DNA from: RBC101 sp052387735
GTDB lineage: Bacteria; Gemmatimonadota; Gemmatimonadetes; Gemmatimonadales; Gemmatimonadaceae
DNA length: 24,369 nt
Direction of reading: 5' to 3'
Assembly (NCBI GenBank): GCA_052387735.1
Contig: JBQTIW010000308.1
Coordinates: forward strand, 1-24,369
The notes beneath the pieces are model-generated. The model had not been told where the DNA came from and ran no database searches. It saw only the letters and a program-made list of their open reading frames with translations. The position numbers and the translations under genes are program-made. Of the stretch, positions 1 through 7,390 are shown in pieces (within the stretch, counting starts at the first letter, position 1; each line of letters starts with the position of its first letter).

Positions 1-40
1 GTCTGTCCTCTCGCTCTGCATCTCTTCCGGGAATCCTCCG

Positions 41-1738
41 ATGACTGCCACCGCTCCTGATCGCGCCGCTCCGGCTGGCGCTGCGACCGCTTCGCCACGT
101 CCCGGCGCTACTGGCTTCAATGGGATCAGGCGTGTGCCGACCCCCGTGAATGAACCCATCAAGTCGTACGCACCCGGCTCGCCTGAGCGTACGTCGCTCA
201 AGGCACGCCTGGACTCAATGGCCACAGAGCGTGTGGAGATCCCGATCATCATTGGCGGGCAGGAGTTTCGAACGGGCGAGCTCGGCCACTCGGTCATGCC
301 GCATGACCATTCGCATGTCCTGGCGGACTACCACAAGGCAAAGCCGGAGCACGTGCGGCTGGCGGTCGAGGCCGCCGTACGGGCACAGCGCGATTGGTCG
401 CAGTGGCCCTGGGAGGACCGGGTCGCCGTGTTCCTCAAGGCTGCGGAGCTCCTGGCCACGAAATGGCGCGACACGCTCAACGCCTCGACGATGCTCGGCC
501 AGTCGAAGACCGTCTTCCAGGCCGAGATCGATTCCGCCTGTGAGTTGATCGACTTCTGGCGCGTCAACGCACACTACGCGCAGGAGATCTACGGCGAGCA
601 GCCGATGTCGAGCACCGGGATGTGGAACATGCTCGACTATCGCGCGCTCGAAGGGTTCGTCTACGCGATTTCGCCGTTCAACTTCACTGCGATCGGCGGC
701 AATCTCGCGGGCTCACCGGCGATGATGGGCAACGGCATCGTGTGGAAGCCGGCGGCAAGCGCGATGCTGTCGGGCTACTACATCATGCGGCTGCTCGAGG
801 AGGCCGGGCTTCCTCCTGGCGTGATCAACTTCGTGCCCGGCGATCCTGTAATGATCAGCGACCACGTGCTGACGCATCGCGAGCTGGCCGGCGTACACTT
901 CACGGGCAGCACCGGTGTCTTCAACTCCATGTGGAAGACCATCGGTGCGAATATGGGCAGCTACCGCGGGTACCCGCGCATCGTGGGTGAGACGGGAGGC
1001 AAGGACTTCATCCTCGCGCACCCGTCGGCCGACGCGCAGGCAGTGGCGGTGGCCATCGCGCGCGGCGGATTCGAGTACCAGGGGCAGAAGTGCTCGGCGG
1101 CCAGCCGTGCGTATGTACCTCGATCGCTTTGGGATCAGGTACGTGACAGCACCGTCGGCATGATGCAGGACATCCGCATGGGCGACGTTCGCGACTTCCG
1201 CAACTTCATGGGAGCGGTGATCGACAAGAAAGCCTTCGACAGAATCTCCGAGTACCTCGCCGATGCGAAAATGAACGCCAAGGTGCTCGCCGGCGGTGGC
1301 GCGAAGGCGGATTCCGGCTACTTCATCGAGCCGACACTGATCGAGACCGACAATCCGGGATATCGCCTGATGTGCGAAGAGATCTTCGGCCCGGTGGTCA
1401 CGGTGCACGTATACGATGATGCCACCTGGCACGACATGCTGGGCATCGTGGACTCCACCTCGCCGTATGCGCTCACGGGTGCGGTGTTCGCTAACGATCG
1501 GCAGGGCGTGCGTGAAGCGATGGTCGGGCTCCGCAATGCGGCGGGCAATTTCTACATCAACGACAAGCCCACCGGTGCCGTGGTCGGTCAGCAGCCCTTC
1601 GGCGGCGCACGTGCTTCGGGCACAAACGACAAGGCTGGCTCCAAGCTCAACCTGCTGCGCTGGATCAGCCCCCGCACGATCAAGGAGACGTTCGTGCCGC
1701 CAACGGACTATCGATATCCGTTCATGGGGGCGGAATAG
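41..1738 (+). CDS. pruA: L-glutamate gamma-semialdehyde (1-pyrroline-5-carboxylate) dehydrogenase
   Basis: 565 aa, full length for a stand-alone P5C dehydrogenase of the ALDH superfamily, which oxidises glutamate semialdehyde to glutamate with NAD+ in the second step of proline breakdown. The N-terminal stretch VPTPVNEPIKSYAPGSPER is typical of the eukaryote-like monofunctional PruA group. The catalytic glutamate lies in the ETGGKDF motif (Glu317) and the nucleophilic cysteine in GQKCSAASR (Cys351). The C-terminal PFGGARASGTNDKAG stretch is also characteristic of the family. No proline dehydrogenase (PutA domain or separate PRODH) is fused or adjacent in the window. The ATG at 41 lacks a clear Shine-Dalgarno sequence, and the first ~30 residues are an Ala/Pro-rich tail, so a start slightly downstream is possible. 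The TAG stop directly abuts a heptad repeat array. Confidence 0.95.
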   Translation: MTATAPDRAAPAGAATASPRPGATGFNGIRRVPTPVNEPIKSYAPGSPERTSLKARLDSMATERVEIPIIIGGQEFRTGELGHSVMPHDHSHVLADYHKAKPEHVRLAVEAAVRAQRDWSQWPWEDRVAVFLKAAELLATKWRDTLNASTMLGQSKTVFQAEIDSACELIDFWRVNAHYAQEIYGEQPMSSTGMWNMLDYRALEGFVYAISPFNFTAIGGNLAGSPAMMGNGIVWKPAASAMLSGYYIMRLLEEAGLPPGVINFVPGDPVMISDHVLTHRELAGVHFTGSTGVFNSMWKTIGANMGSYRGYPRIVGETGGKDFILAHPSADAQAVAVAIARGGFEYQGQKCSAASRAYVPRSLWDQVRDSTVGMMQDIRMGDVRDFRNFMGAVIDKKAFDRISEYLADAKMNAKVLAGGGAKADSGYFIEPTLIETDNPGYRLMCEEIFGPVVTVHVYDDATWHDMLGIVDSTSPYALTGAVFANDRQGVREAMVGLRNAAGNFYINDKPTGAVVGQQPFGGARASGTNDKAGSKLNLLRWISPRTIKETFVPPTDYRYPFMGAE

Positions 1739-1806
1739 GAGACGGGAGACGGGAGACGGGAGACGGGAGACGGGAGACGGGAGACGGGAGACGGGAGACG
1801 GGAGAC
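1739..1806. repeat. Heptad tandem array (GAGACGG)n
   Basis: 9.7 uninterrupted copies of the 7-bp unit GAGACGG start at the first base after the pruA stop codon. No variant copies occur. Together with the pyrimidine-rich heptads at 1881-1907 it forms a long imperfect palindrome with a ~74-bp spacer. Confidence 0.95.
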
Positions 1807-1880
1807 CGATGTGTACCACCCGGTGGGCGGCGCGCAAGGTCGTGTTCCGACAATGCGACCAGCCTAGAAGATCGTTCTTC

Positions 1881-1907
1881 CATCTCCCATCTCACATCTC
1901 CCGTCTC
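1881..1907. repeat. Degenerate heptad array, inverted partner of the 1739-1806 array
   Basis: Four heptads in register (CATCTCC, CATCTCA, CATCTCC, CGTCTC). In reverse complement they read GAGACGG/GGAGATG-like units, so they can pair with the array at 1739-1806. The array ends at the base before the ATG of the PhzF-family gene and occupies the place where its ribosome binding site should be. Confidence 0.8.
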
Positions 1908-2831
1908 ATGCCGTCCTACCAGTACTACACAGCCGACGTCTTCACCTCGACAGCGTTCGGCGGCAACCAGCTCGCCGTCATTCCTGACGCGCGCGGACTG
2001 TCGACCGAGCAGATGCACGCCATCGCGCGCGAGTTCAACTACTCCGAAAGCACGTTCGTGCTGCCGCCAGATGGTCCGACACACACGAGACGCCTCCGGA
2101 TCTTCACTCCCGGCGGTGAGATACCGTTTGCCGGACATCCGACCGTCGGCACGGCGCACGTGCTGGCCATGATCGGCGAGATCCCACTCTCAGGCGACGA
2201 GACGCGCATCGTGTTCGAGGAGAACGTTGGCCCCGTGCCCGTCGTCATCCGTTCGTCAGGCGGGCAGCCAACTTTCTGCCAGCTTTCGGTCGCGCGGCTT
2301 CCCGAGATCTCACCGCCCCTTCCCGGTCGCGAGGTACTGGCGCCGATGCTCTCCCTCGGCGGCGAGGATCTGCTGGACGGGATCTTTCATCCACAGGCGG
2401 TGTCGTGCGGCCTCCCATTCTCCTTTGTGCCGCTCCGGAATCGTGACGCCGTGCGTCGCGCCAAGCTGAGGGTGGATCGCTGGGAGGACGCGCTCGCCGG
2501 TCTCCCCCACCACATGGTGATGGTGTTCGCCATGGACGCGGAGGACACCGCCCATCAGGTGCGAGCTCGCATGTTCGCTCCCGGCGCGTCGATCGCCGAA
2601 GACCCGGCCACCGGCTCGGCCTGCGCCGCGTTAGGCGGCTACCTCGCGATGCGCGACCCGCAACGCGACGGAACACGGCGCTGGATCGTGGAGCAGGGCT
2701 ACGAAATGGGCCGGCCCAGCGTCCTGGAAGTCGAAGTCGATAAGTCTGCCGGCGCCATCACCGCCGTCCGCGTTGGCGGGCCGAGTGTGATGATCTGTGA
2801 GGGGGAGATCTCAATAGGGGATAGGGGATAG
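1908..2831 (+). CDS. PhzF-family isomerase/epimerase-like protein
   Basis: 307 aa, the usual length for the PhzF fold (two diaminopimelate-epimerase-like halves). The start is set at MPSYQYYTADVF because family members begin with this strand; the reading frame continues open upstream only through repeat DNA. The catalytic glutamate expected from PhzF is in FNYSESTF (Glu47). The FAGHPTVGTAH loop and the late EDPATGSACAALGGYL motif are both present, so the protein should be active. True PhzF isomerises a dihydro-anthranilate in phenazine synthesis. No other phenazine gene is nearby, and stand-alone homologues are widespread with unknown substrates, so the substrate is unassigned. There is no Shine-Dalgarno sequence: the upstream bases are heptad repeat. 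The TAG stop lies inside another heptad array (2815-2832), so the last two residues are repeat-encoded. Confidence 0.9.
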   Translation: MPSYQYYTADVFTSTAFGGNQLAVIPDARGLSTEQMHAIAREFNYSESTFVLPPDGPTHTRRLRIFTPGGEIPFAGHPTVGTAHVLAMIGEIPLSGDETRIVFEENVGPVPVVIRSSGGQPTFCQLSVARLPEISPPLPGREVLAPMLSLGGEDLLDGIFHPQAVSCGLPFSFVPLRNRDAVRRAKLRVDRWEDALAGLPHHMVMVFAMDAEDTAHQVRARMFAPGASIAEDPATGSACAALGGYLAMRDPQRDGTRRWIVEQGYEMGRPSVLEVEVDKSAGAITAVRVGGPSVMICEGEISIGDRG

Positions 2832-2832
2832 G
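2815..2832. repeat. Short heptad array (TAGGGGA)n containing the PhzF-family stop codon
   Basis: 2.6 copies of TAGGGGA in register; the TAG of the third partial copy (2829-2831) is the stop codon of the upstream gene. The segment around 2820-2834 is nearly complementary to 2880-2894, the start of the next array, so the two can form a hairpin across a ~45-bp spacer. Confidence 0.8.
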
Positions 2833-2881
2833 CGTCAGGAGTGGTCGGTGTGCGGCGATGTCCCCGCTCTCGCCTCGATCG

Positions 2882-2985
2882 CCTATCACCTCTCACCACC
2901 TATCGCCTATCACCTATCACCTATCAGCTATCAGCTATCAGCTATCAGCTACCAGCTATCAGCTCACAGCTCACAGCTCACAGCT
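2882..2985. repeat. Composite heptad array (CCTATCA / GCTATCA / GCTCACA)
   Basis: Two heptads, a 3-bp slip, then twelve heptads in perfect 7-bp register from 2899 plus a partial copy. The unit changes in blocks along the array: CCTATC(A/G) x4, then GCTATCA x5 (one variant), then GCTCACA x3. The mscL stop codon (complement of 2978-2980) and its last two to three codons fall inside the final block. The blockwise change suggests local copy-and-diverge by slippage. Confidence 0.95.
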
Positions 2986-3361
2986 GGCTCGTGCAAAACC
3001 CACATCTGGTCGCCGCGGCAGGAATCGTGTTGAGGCAATACTGGCAGCTCTTGGTCGGCGGAGGTGCCGGCCGCGCCGGTTCCGGCTTGATGAAAAGCTT
3101 GCCGATCTGCCACGCCATAAAGCTCACGATCGCAAAGTTCAGAAACACACCCGCAAAGTCGCCAACGCCAAACTTGATACTCCCCACATCCAGCGTCCAC
3201 GTCCGCCAGTCACCCTGAGGCGTGACCGCCCCGATGACCGGCATGATGAAGTCGTTGGTCATCGCGGTGACAAGCGCACCTGCCGCACCACCAACGATGA
3301 CGGCAAGCGCAAGTCCAACGACATTGGCTTTGAGCAGGAACGCCTTGAAGTCCGACCACAT
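2978..3361 (-). CDS. mscL: Large-conductance mechanosensitive channel MscL with C-terminal zinc ribbon
   Basis: 127 aa. The N-terminal helix and TM1 read FKAFLLKANVVGLALAVIVG, followed by NDFIMPVIG and TM2 GVFLNFAIVSFMAWQIGKLF, matching the two-helix MscL fold that forms a homopentameric tension-gated pore in the inner membrane and vents solutes on osmotic downshock. The last ~25 residues replace the usual charged helical bundle with CQYC-x10-CGFC, a four-cysteine zinc-ribbon-like knuckle, after a Pro-rich linker. A good ribosome binding site (GGAGG, complement of 3370-3374) lies 8 nt before the ATG. It faces the PhzF-family gene, and its C-terminal codons and TGA stop are inside the heptad array. 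Confidence 0.92.
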   Translation of the reverse strand: MWSDFKAFLLKANVVGLALAVIVGGAAGALVTAMTNDFIMPVIGAVTPQGDWRTWTLDVGSIKFGVGDFAGVFLNFAIVSFMAWQIGKLFIKPEPARPAPPPTKSCQYCLNTIPAAATRCGFCTSQL

Positions 3362-3369
3362 GAGGCATG

Positions 3370-3374
3370 CCTCC
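3370..3374 (-). promoter_or_regulatory. mscL ribosome binding site
   Basis: GGAGG on the minus strand with an 8-nt spacer to the mscL ATG. It is one of the few clear Shine-Dalgarno sequences in the window and confirms the mscL start. Confidence 0.65.
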
Positions 3375-3485
3375 GGTCAGGGTGGGCGCCCGAGTGGTGG
3401 CGAGGACCGACGGGCGCCGCCTATTCTACCTGTCCGAGCGCACCCCGAAAGGGCACGGGTCACGGACCTCGCCGCCCTAACAACG

Positions 3486-5960
3486 TCAGAACTTCGCCTC
3501 CACGTAGAGGTCGAGCCTCAACTTCTGCCGAGGATACACCCCACGCGATAGGTCGAAGCGGATCAATCCATCGAGGATAGACGATCCCACGCCGACACCA
3601 CTGATCGGGCGACCCGGATGCATGCGCTGCGACCAGGGGCCGGCCCATCCAACATCGCCGAATACGACGGGGCGAACGGCGCCCAGTGCCCGTCCCATTT
3701 CGAGACGGCCCAACCAGTACGACTCGCCCGCGGCCGCACCGAGCAACTGTCCGCGTACCGTCTGCGCTCCGCCGAGGAAGAACTGACGCTGGAGTGGCGC
3801 GCCCGTGCTGTACCCGGCGCTGGCAGTCAGCGCGGCCGCAAGGTTCCCGACGAGACCGCGTGACAACGTGAGGTCGCCGGCCACGCGCGCATACGTCTGC
3901 GCCGCCGTGTCACCAAGCGCTCGCTCGGACAGATACCCGCCTTCCACGCGCGCATCGCCAAACACCCGCCAACCTGCGGGGTCCAGGCCACGACTGAGTT
4001 GTGAGCGCAGCGCGATGCCGCTCACGGTGGCCCGCTCCGCCGCGATATTCGGCAGAAACTCTGTCGCGCTGCCGAGCGCGCGTGAGACGTTGAATCGCGT
4101 GTTCCAGGTCGCAGTGGTGTGACGCTCCAGGAACAGTTTCGTGCTCAGCCCGCCGCCGCGCGCCAGCGACCGCTCGAGCTCCACGCCCGTGGTGCGATAG
4201 TAGTAGCCCTCGTCGCGCCCGTACAGGGCCGCACCTAACGAGCCGCCGAACGACAGGGGACTGCCCCAATCGTTGTTGGCCACGCCGAGTCGGCGGTACG
4301 CACCGAGTCGAAAGGTGTGCCGTCCATTCGACCGCGCCCCCCCTAGCTCCGCATACACGCTGTGGTCGGCGCTCCCCAAGCGCGCCGACGCGTCCCAGCT
4401 GTAGCCCTTCCCGAGCTCCTGGGTCGCGCGGAACCCGGTCGACAGTCCCTCGACCCGGTTGTAACGCGTCTGCGCGAGACCCCAGGTCACGTCGATGGGC
4501 ATTGGTGCCCAAACGGGTTGCAGCGAAAAGTCGAGTGCCTTGAGCAGCTCGGCGCGCTCGCTCACGCCGAACAGTTCCTCGCCTTCGTCGTAGATCGAGG
4601 GCGGGAGGTCTGGGGAGTTGACGAGCACCGAGTCGTTACATGGGACGCGCACCATCGCGCGAACCGCTCGGTCGAAGCGGTTCTCGATTTCGGTGCGATG
4701 TCCGGTCGTGCGACACTCCTCCTCGCGTTTCGCGCGTCGTTCCAGACGCGCCGCGGAATCGATCTCCGCAATGCGCCGATAGCGCGCACGGCGCTCCTCG
4801 GGCGCGATGTTCCTCCACTCGACCGAATCGGGAAAGAGCGAATCGCGTATCGCGCGCAGGCTGCGGGACGGTGGGATTCGAGGCACGGAATCGGCGCCAT
4901 TGACGCTCGCGTACTTGAAACTCTCTTCCATCTTGAAGGGCACACGCATGAAGCCGGCCTTGGCGTACCCCTCGGCGTACTGCGTCCGGGGCAACCAGTA
5001 CCGGCCGCCGTACAGACCGTATTCGAGGGTCACTGCCTCGAGGTTGGCCTCCAGTGGCGACAGCATCCCCTTCACCCAGCCAGGCACCTCATCGTCCTCG
5101 TCGGGCTGCCTCCCGTCCGCACGCGCCTCCTGTCGCTCGCGCTTGACCTCTTCGTCCGCGACTGCCCAGATGTTCATGGGAGCCGCGAACCGATACACCG
5201 CACGCACGAGCTGACCCCGATCCTGGTCGAACCAGAACGAACCGACGGAAAACTTCCACTCGGGCCGTCGCGGCTGAATGCGCAACTCACGCAAGCGGAT
5301 CACCTTGCCGTCGGACAGCGTGATCGTGAGCGAATCCCCTGCTTCGTACTGGTAGTATGCCTCCGCGCCGAGGGCGATCGGGTGCACCAGCTCGCGCTCG
5401 TCCACTTCCGCGCGCGCGACGCCTGAACCGACCCACAACGCCTCTCGCCCCGGGTAGTATGGAATCGGCGAGATGTGGTCCATCTCGACGTCGACTTCCC
5501 GCTTGTCCTCATCGTTCTTCACCATGGGAATCGCCGAGCGGCGTCCCTTGAGGTCGACCATCACGCCATTGGCTCGCGACCAGCGCACACGCGACGCGTT
5601 CTCCGTGCGGAACAGGAGTCGATCCCGCCCAATGGCGCGGAAGCCCAGACCGGCGGAAATGCGCTGATAGGCCGTCGCGTCATACGCCAGCAGGGAAGAG
5701 TCCTGTGTCATCCGGGACTCACGCGCCCGCCAGAGCAGCGTTCGTGCAGCTGAGTCCTTGAAGGCCGTACGCTCCAGCTCGGGAGTAACGGGAATGCGTC
5801 GAGGTTCGCGATCGCGATTCCGCGCCTCGCTCACGACACTTTCGACCCGGATCGAGTCTCTGAGCACGGCACGCCGAACGCTGTCGGCCTTGGCTTTGTC
5901 AGTTCCCACCCGGACCGTGACTGCCTGCAGGGCCAAAGCGAGCGCGAGAACAGTGTGCAT
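3486..5960 (-). CDS. Outer-membrane beta-barrel protein, DUF5686-like with Omp85-type barrel
   Basis: 824 aa. A short hydrophobic leader (VLALALALQA) suggests Sec export, although it lacks the usual N-terminal Lys/Arg. Residues ~90-330 form a soluble domain with features reminiscent of the DUF5686 family of Bacteroidota (YYQYEAGDSL, then KFSVGSFWFDQDRGQLVRA). The C-terminal ~350 residues are alternating beta-strand sequence with an Omp85/TPS-like LGGAQTVRG motif (Val735-Gly737) and end in an aromatic DLYVEAKF signature expected for BAM-inserted proteins. A charged Arg/Glu-rich linker (ERRARYRR...) sits in the middle. It lies 116 bp downstream of the DUF2157-like gene in the same direction as the ABC/M1 block and may be co-expressed with it. 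Its function is unknown; a passive surface protein or part of a trans-envelope route are both possible. Confidence 0.75.
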   Translation of the reverse strand: MHTVLALALALQAVTVRVGTDKAKADSVRRAVLRDSIRVESVVSEARNRDREPRRIPVTPELERTAFKDSAARTLLWRARESRMTQDSSLLAYDATAYQRISAGLGFRAIGRDRLLFRTENASRVRWSRANGVMVDLKGRRSAIPMVKNDEDKREVDVEMDHISPIPYYPGREALWVGSGVARAEVDERELVHPIALGAEAYYQYEAGDSLTITLSDGKVIRLRELRIQPRRPEWKFSVGSFWFDQDRGQLVRAVYRFAAPMNIWAVADEEVKRERQEARADGRQPDEDDEVPGWVKGMLSPLEANLEAVTLEYGLYGGRYWLPRTQYAEGYAKAGFMRVPFKMEESFKYASVNGADSVPRIPPSRSLRAIRDSLFPDSVEWRNIAPEERRARYRRIAEIDSAARLERRAKREEECRTTGHRTEIENRFDRAVRAMVRVPCNDSVLVNSPDLPPSIYDEGEELFGVSERAELLKALDFSLQPVWAPMPIDVTWGLAQTRYNRVEGLSTGFRATQELGKGYSWDASARLGSADHSVYAELGGARSNGRHTFRLGAYRRLGVANNDWGSPLSFGGSLGAALYGRDEGYYYRTTGVELERSLARGGGLSTKLFLERHTTATWNTRFNVSRALGSATEFLPNIAAERATVSGIALRSQLSRGLDPAGWRVFGDARVEGGYLSERALGDTAAQTYARVAGDLTLSRGLVGNLAAALTASAGYSTGAPLQRQFFLGGAQTVRGQLLGAAAGESYWLGRLEMGRALGAVRPVVFGDVGWAGPWSQRMHPGRPISGVGVGSSILDGLIRFDLSRGVYPRQKLRLDLYVEAKF

Positions 5961-6076
5961 CGGTCGGTCACCAGTTGACGTCTGGGGTTCGTACGTCGAC
6001 GGCGAGGGGAGGGTTTCCTGTCACCGCCGCACCGGCGGACGGACACGGGCGAACGGCGGACAGGGGAGCGAGCCGA

Positions 6077-7378
6077 CTATCTCCGCGGATCTGGCGCCGT
6101 TTGGACGCGCCCGCGTGCGGGCTCCTCCGTCTGCGAGCCTGTGCCCCTGCGCACCTGCGCGCCTGTGGGCCCTCGCGTGTGCGCGTCAAGCGACCCCGAA
6201 TGCATGCGCAGGATGTGCAGCCGTTCGCGGAACTCCCGTTGTTCCCGCTCTTCGCGCGCGTCCGCCAGGGAGATCAGCGCCATTCCGAACGCGAAGACGG
6301 TTGGGAGCCAGGCCATTGGCGGGCTCCACGGAAGCTGACCCGAGTCACCACTGAGTCGGGCGGCCAACGCAGGGAAGCGCCGCTGGAGCCATACGGTGGA
6401 GAGGATGGTGAGTACACCCAGGGTAGCGAGGACGAGCGGAAAGGCCGCGCCTGTCTTGAAGACGTCAGACGCGAGGTAGGCGAGGTACCCGAAGACGCCG
6501 AGCACTCCGACCGCAACGAAACCACGCCGTCGCGTCGCCAGCGACAGGGCAATGAGCCCGGCGGACACGAACGGCATCAGATGCTTCCAGTCGTTTGAGT
6601 CCTCCCAGATCATCACGTACGCGAACGTGAAGCCGAGGAGCCCCACGTACCAGAGCGCGCCGGCGTAGTCGCCTTCGCGTTCGCGTACTCCCGTGCGGCG
6701 CTGCCACCGTTCCATCATGTCCGCCATCGCCAGGAGCGCCAGGCCGCAACCGAGCATGATCCATTCGCGGTACGATTCCATGTCCATCCCGAGCTCGACC
6801 AGCTCGCTGAGGTGGAACCAGGTCCACCAGAGCGCCACGGCGATGGGGAAGATGAGTGCTGGAAAGCGCCGCTTTCGCCAGACGAGGAGCGCGACGAGGA
6901 TCGTCGACAGGTCCAGCACCAGGTACCGCGTGGCCATCCAAGGGCGGTAGTGGCGCGTGATTTCGTTAGGCTCCAGCGGCGGCCACTCGCCAACGAGCGT
7001 GAGGATGCTCCACGCCACCAGCGGTGCCAGTGTGACCGACAACATGAAGGCCAGTCCCGCCGCACGCGGAAAGCCGATGCGGCCCAGCTGCCACCCGGTG
7101 CCGACGAGAACCGCGGCGTATCCGGCGACGACGGCGAGCACGCCCCATGGACCGAGCGTCGCCCAGCGGCTCACGAGAAACCATGCGAACGCAAACAGCA
7201 CCAGGAGCGCACCGATTGCGTAGGCCACGTTGACGCCGGTCAGGCCCCGTGACCGTTCGGCCGGCGCGGGCCCGGTCCCTCCATCCTCGGCAAGGCGGAT
7301 CAGCGCGTCGCGTTGCTCCGGCGTGAGGATGCCACGCGCGACGGCATCGCGCAGCAACGAGGGAAGCGGCGGGATCAT
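6077..7378 (-). CDS. Multi-pass membrane protein, DUF2157-like
   Basis: 433 aa. The N-terminal cytoplasmic segment LLRDAVARGILTPEQRDALIRL resembles the short helical region that opens DUF2157 proteins. About ten to eleven hydrophobic segments follow (for example VAYAIGALLVLFAFAWFLV and WGVLAVVAGYAAVLVGTGW). The C-terminal ~35 residues are a hydrophilic Gly/Arg/Thr-rich tail encoded largely by an 8-bp tandem repeat (6131-6170), so the ancestral stop may have been upstream. The start lies 12 nt after the stop of the ABC/M1 fusion gene, which strongly suggests one operon. No enzymatic motif was recognised, and the biochemical role of the family is unknown. Confidence 0.7.
   Translation of the reverse strand: MIPPLPSLLRDAVARGILTPEQRDALIRLAEDGGTGPAPAERSRGLTGVNVAYAIGALLVLFAFAWFLVSRWATLGPWGVLAVVAGYAAVLVGTGWQLGRIGFPRAAGLAFMLSVTLAPLVAWSILTLVGEWPPLEPNEITRHYRPWMATRYLVLDLSTILVALLVWRKRRFPALIFPIAVALWWTWFHLSELVELGMDMESYREWIMLGCGLALLAMADMMERWQRRTGVREREGDYAGALWYVGLLGFTFAYVMIWEDSNDWKHLMPFVSAGLIALSLATRRRGFVAVGVLGVFGYLAYLASDVFKTGAAFPLVLATLGVLTILSTVWLQRRFPALAARLSGDSGQLPWSPPMAWLPTVFAFGMALISLADAREEREQREFRERLHILRMHSGSLDAHTRGPTGAQVRRGTGSQTEEPARGRVQTAPDPRR
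6131..6170. repeat. Octad tandem repeat inside the 3' end of a coding region
   Basis: Five degenerate copies of an 8-bp unit (CTGCGAGC, CTGTGCCC, CTGCGCAC, CTGCGCGC, CTGTGGGC) in exact register. They encode part of the low-complexity tail of the DUF2157-like protein. The style matches the other repeat arrays in the window but here the repeat is translated. Confidence 0.7.
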
Positions 7379-7390
7379 GATATGCTTACG

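Noticed and set aside
713..1837. Long minus-strand frame of 374 codons opposite pruA
   Set aside because: A shadow frame caused by high GC at third codon positions; composition is His/Arg-rich and no domain is recognisable.
1416..1907. N-terminal extension of the PhzF-family frame back to 1416
   Set aside because: The extension is the antisense-like third frame of pruA plus translated GAGACGG repeats; the PhzF fold begins at 1908.
2882..2985. CRISPR-like array
   Set aside because: Units are 7 bp with no spacers between them, and no cas genes are present; it is a simple tandem array.
3441..3480. Hairpin around CGTGCCC/GGGTGCG as terminator of the barrel gene
   Set aside because: It relies on two wobble pairs, lies upstream of mscL and downstream of nothing on the relevant transcript orientation except the barrel stop's far side, and has no T-tract.
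2858..3580. A 240-residue frame reading through the heptad array (peptide rich in SAISYQLS-type repeats)
   Set aside because: It is repeat DNA read in an open frame followed by antisense of mscL; no domain and no conserved coding signal.
5974..6000. 8-bp inverted repeat GTTGACGT/ACGTCGAC upstream of the outer-membrane barrel gene as an operator
   Set aside because: One position is mismatched (G-T if RNA), the loop is 11 nt, and no second copy was seen; too weak to call.
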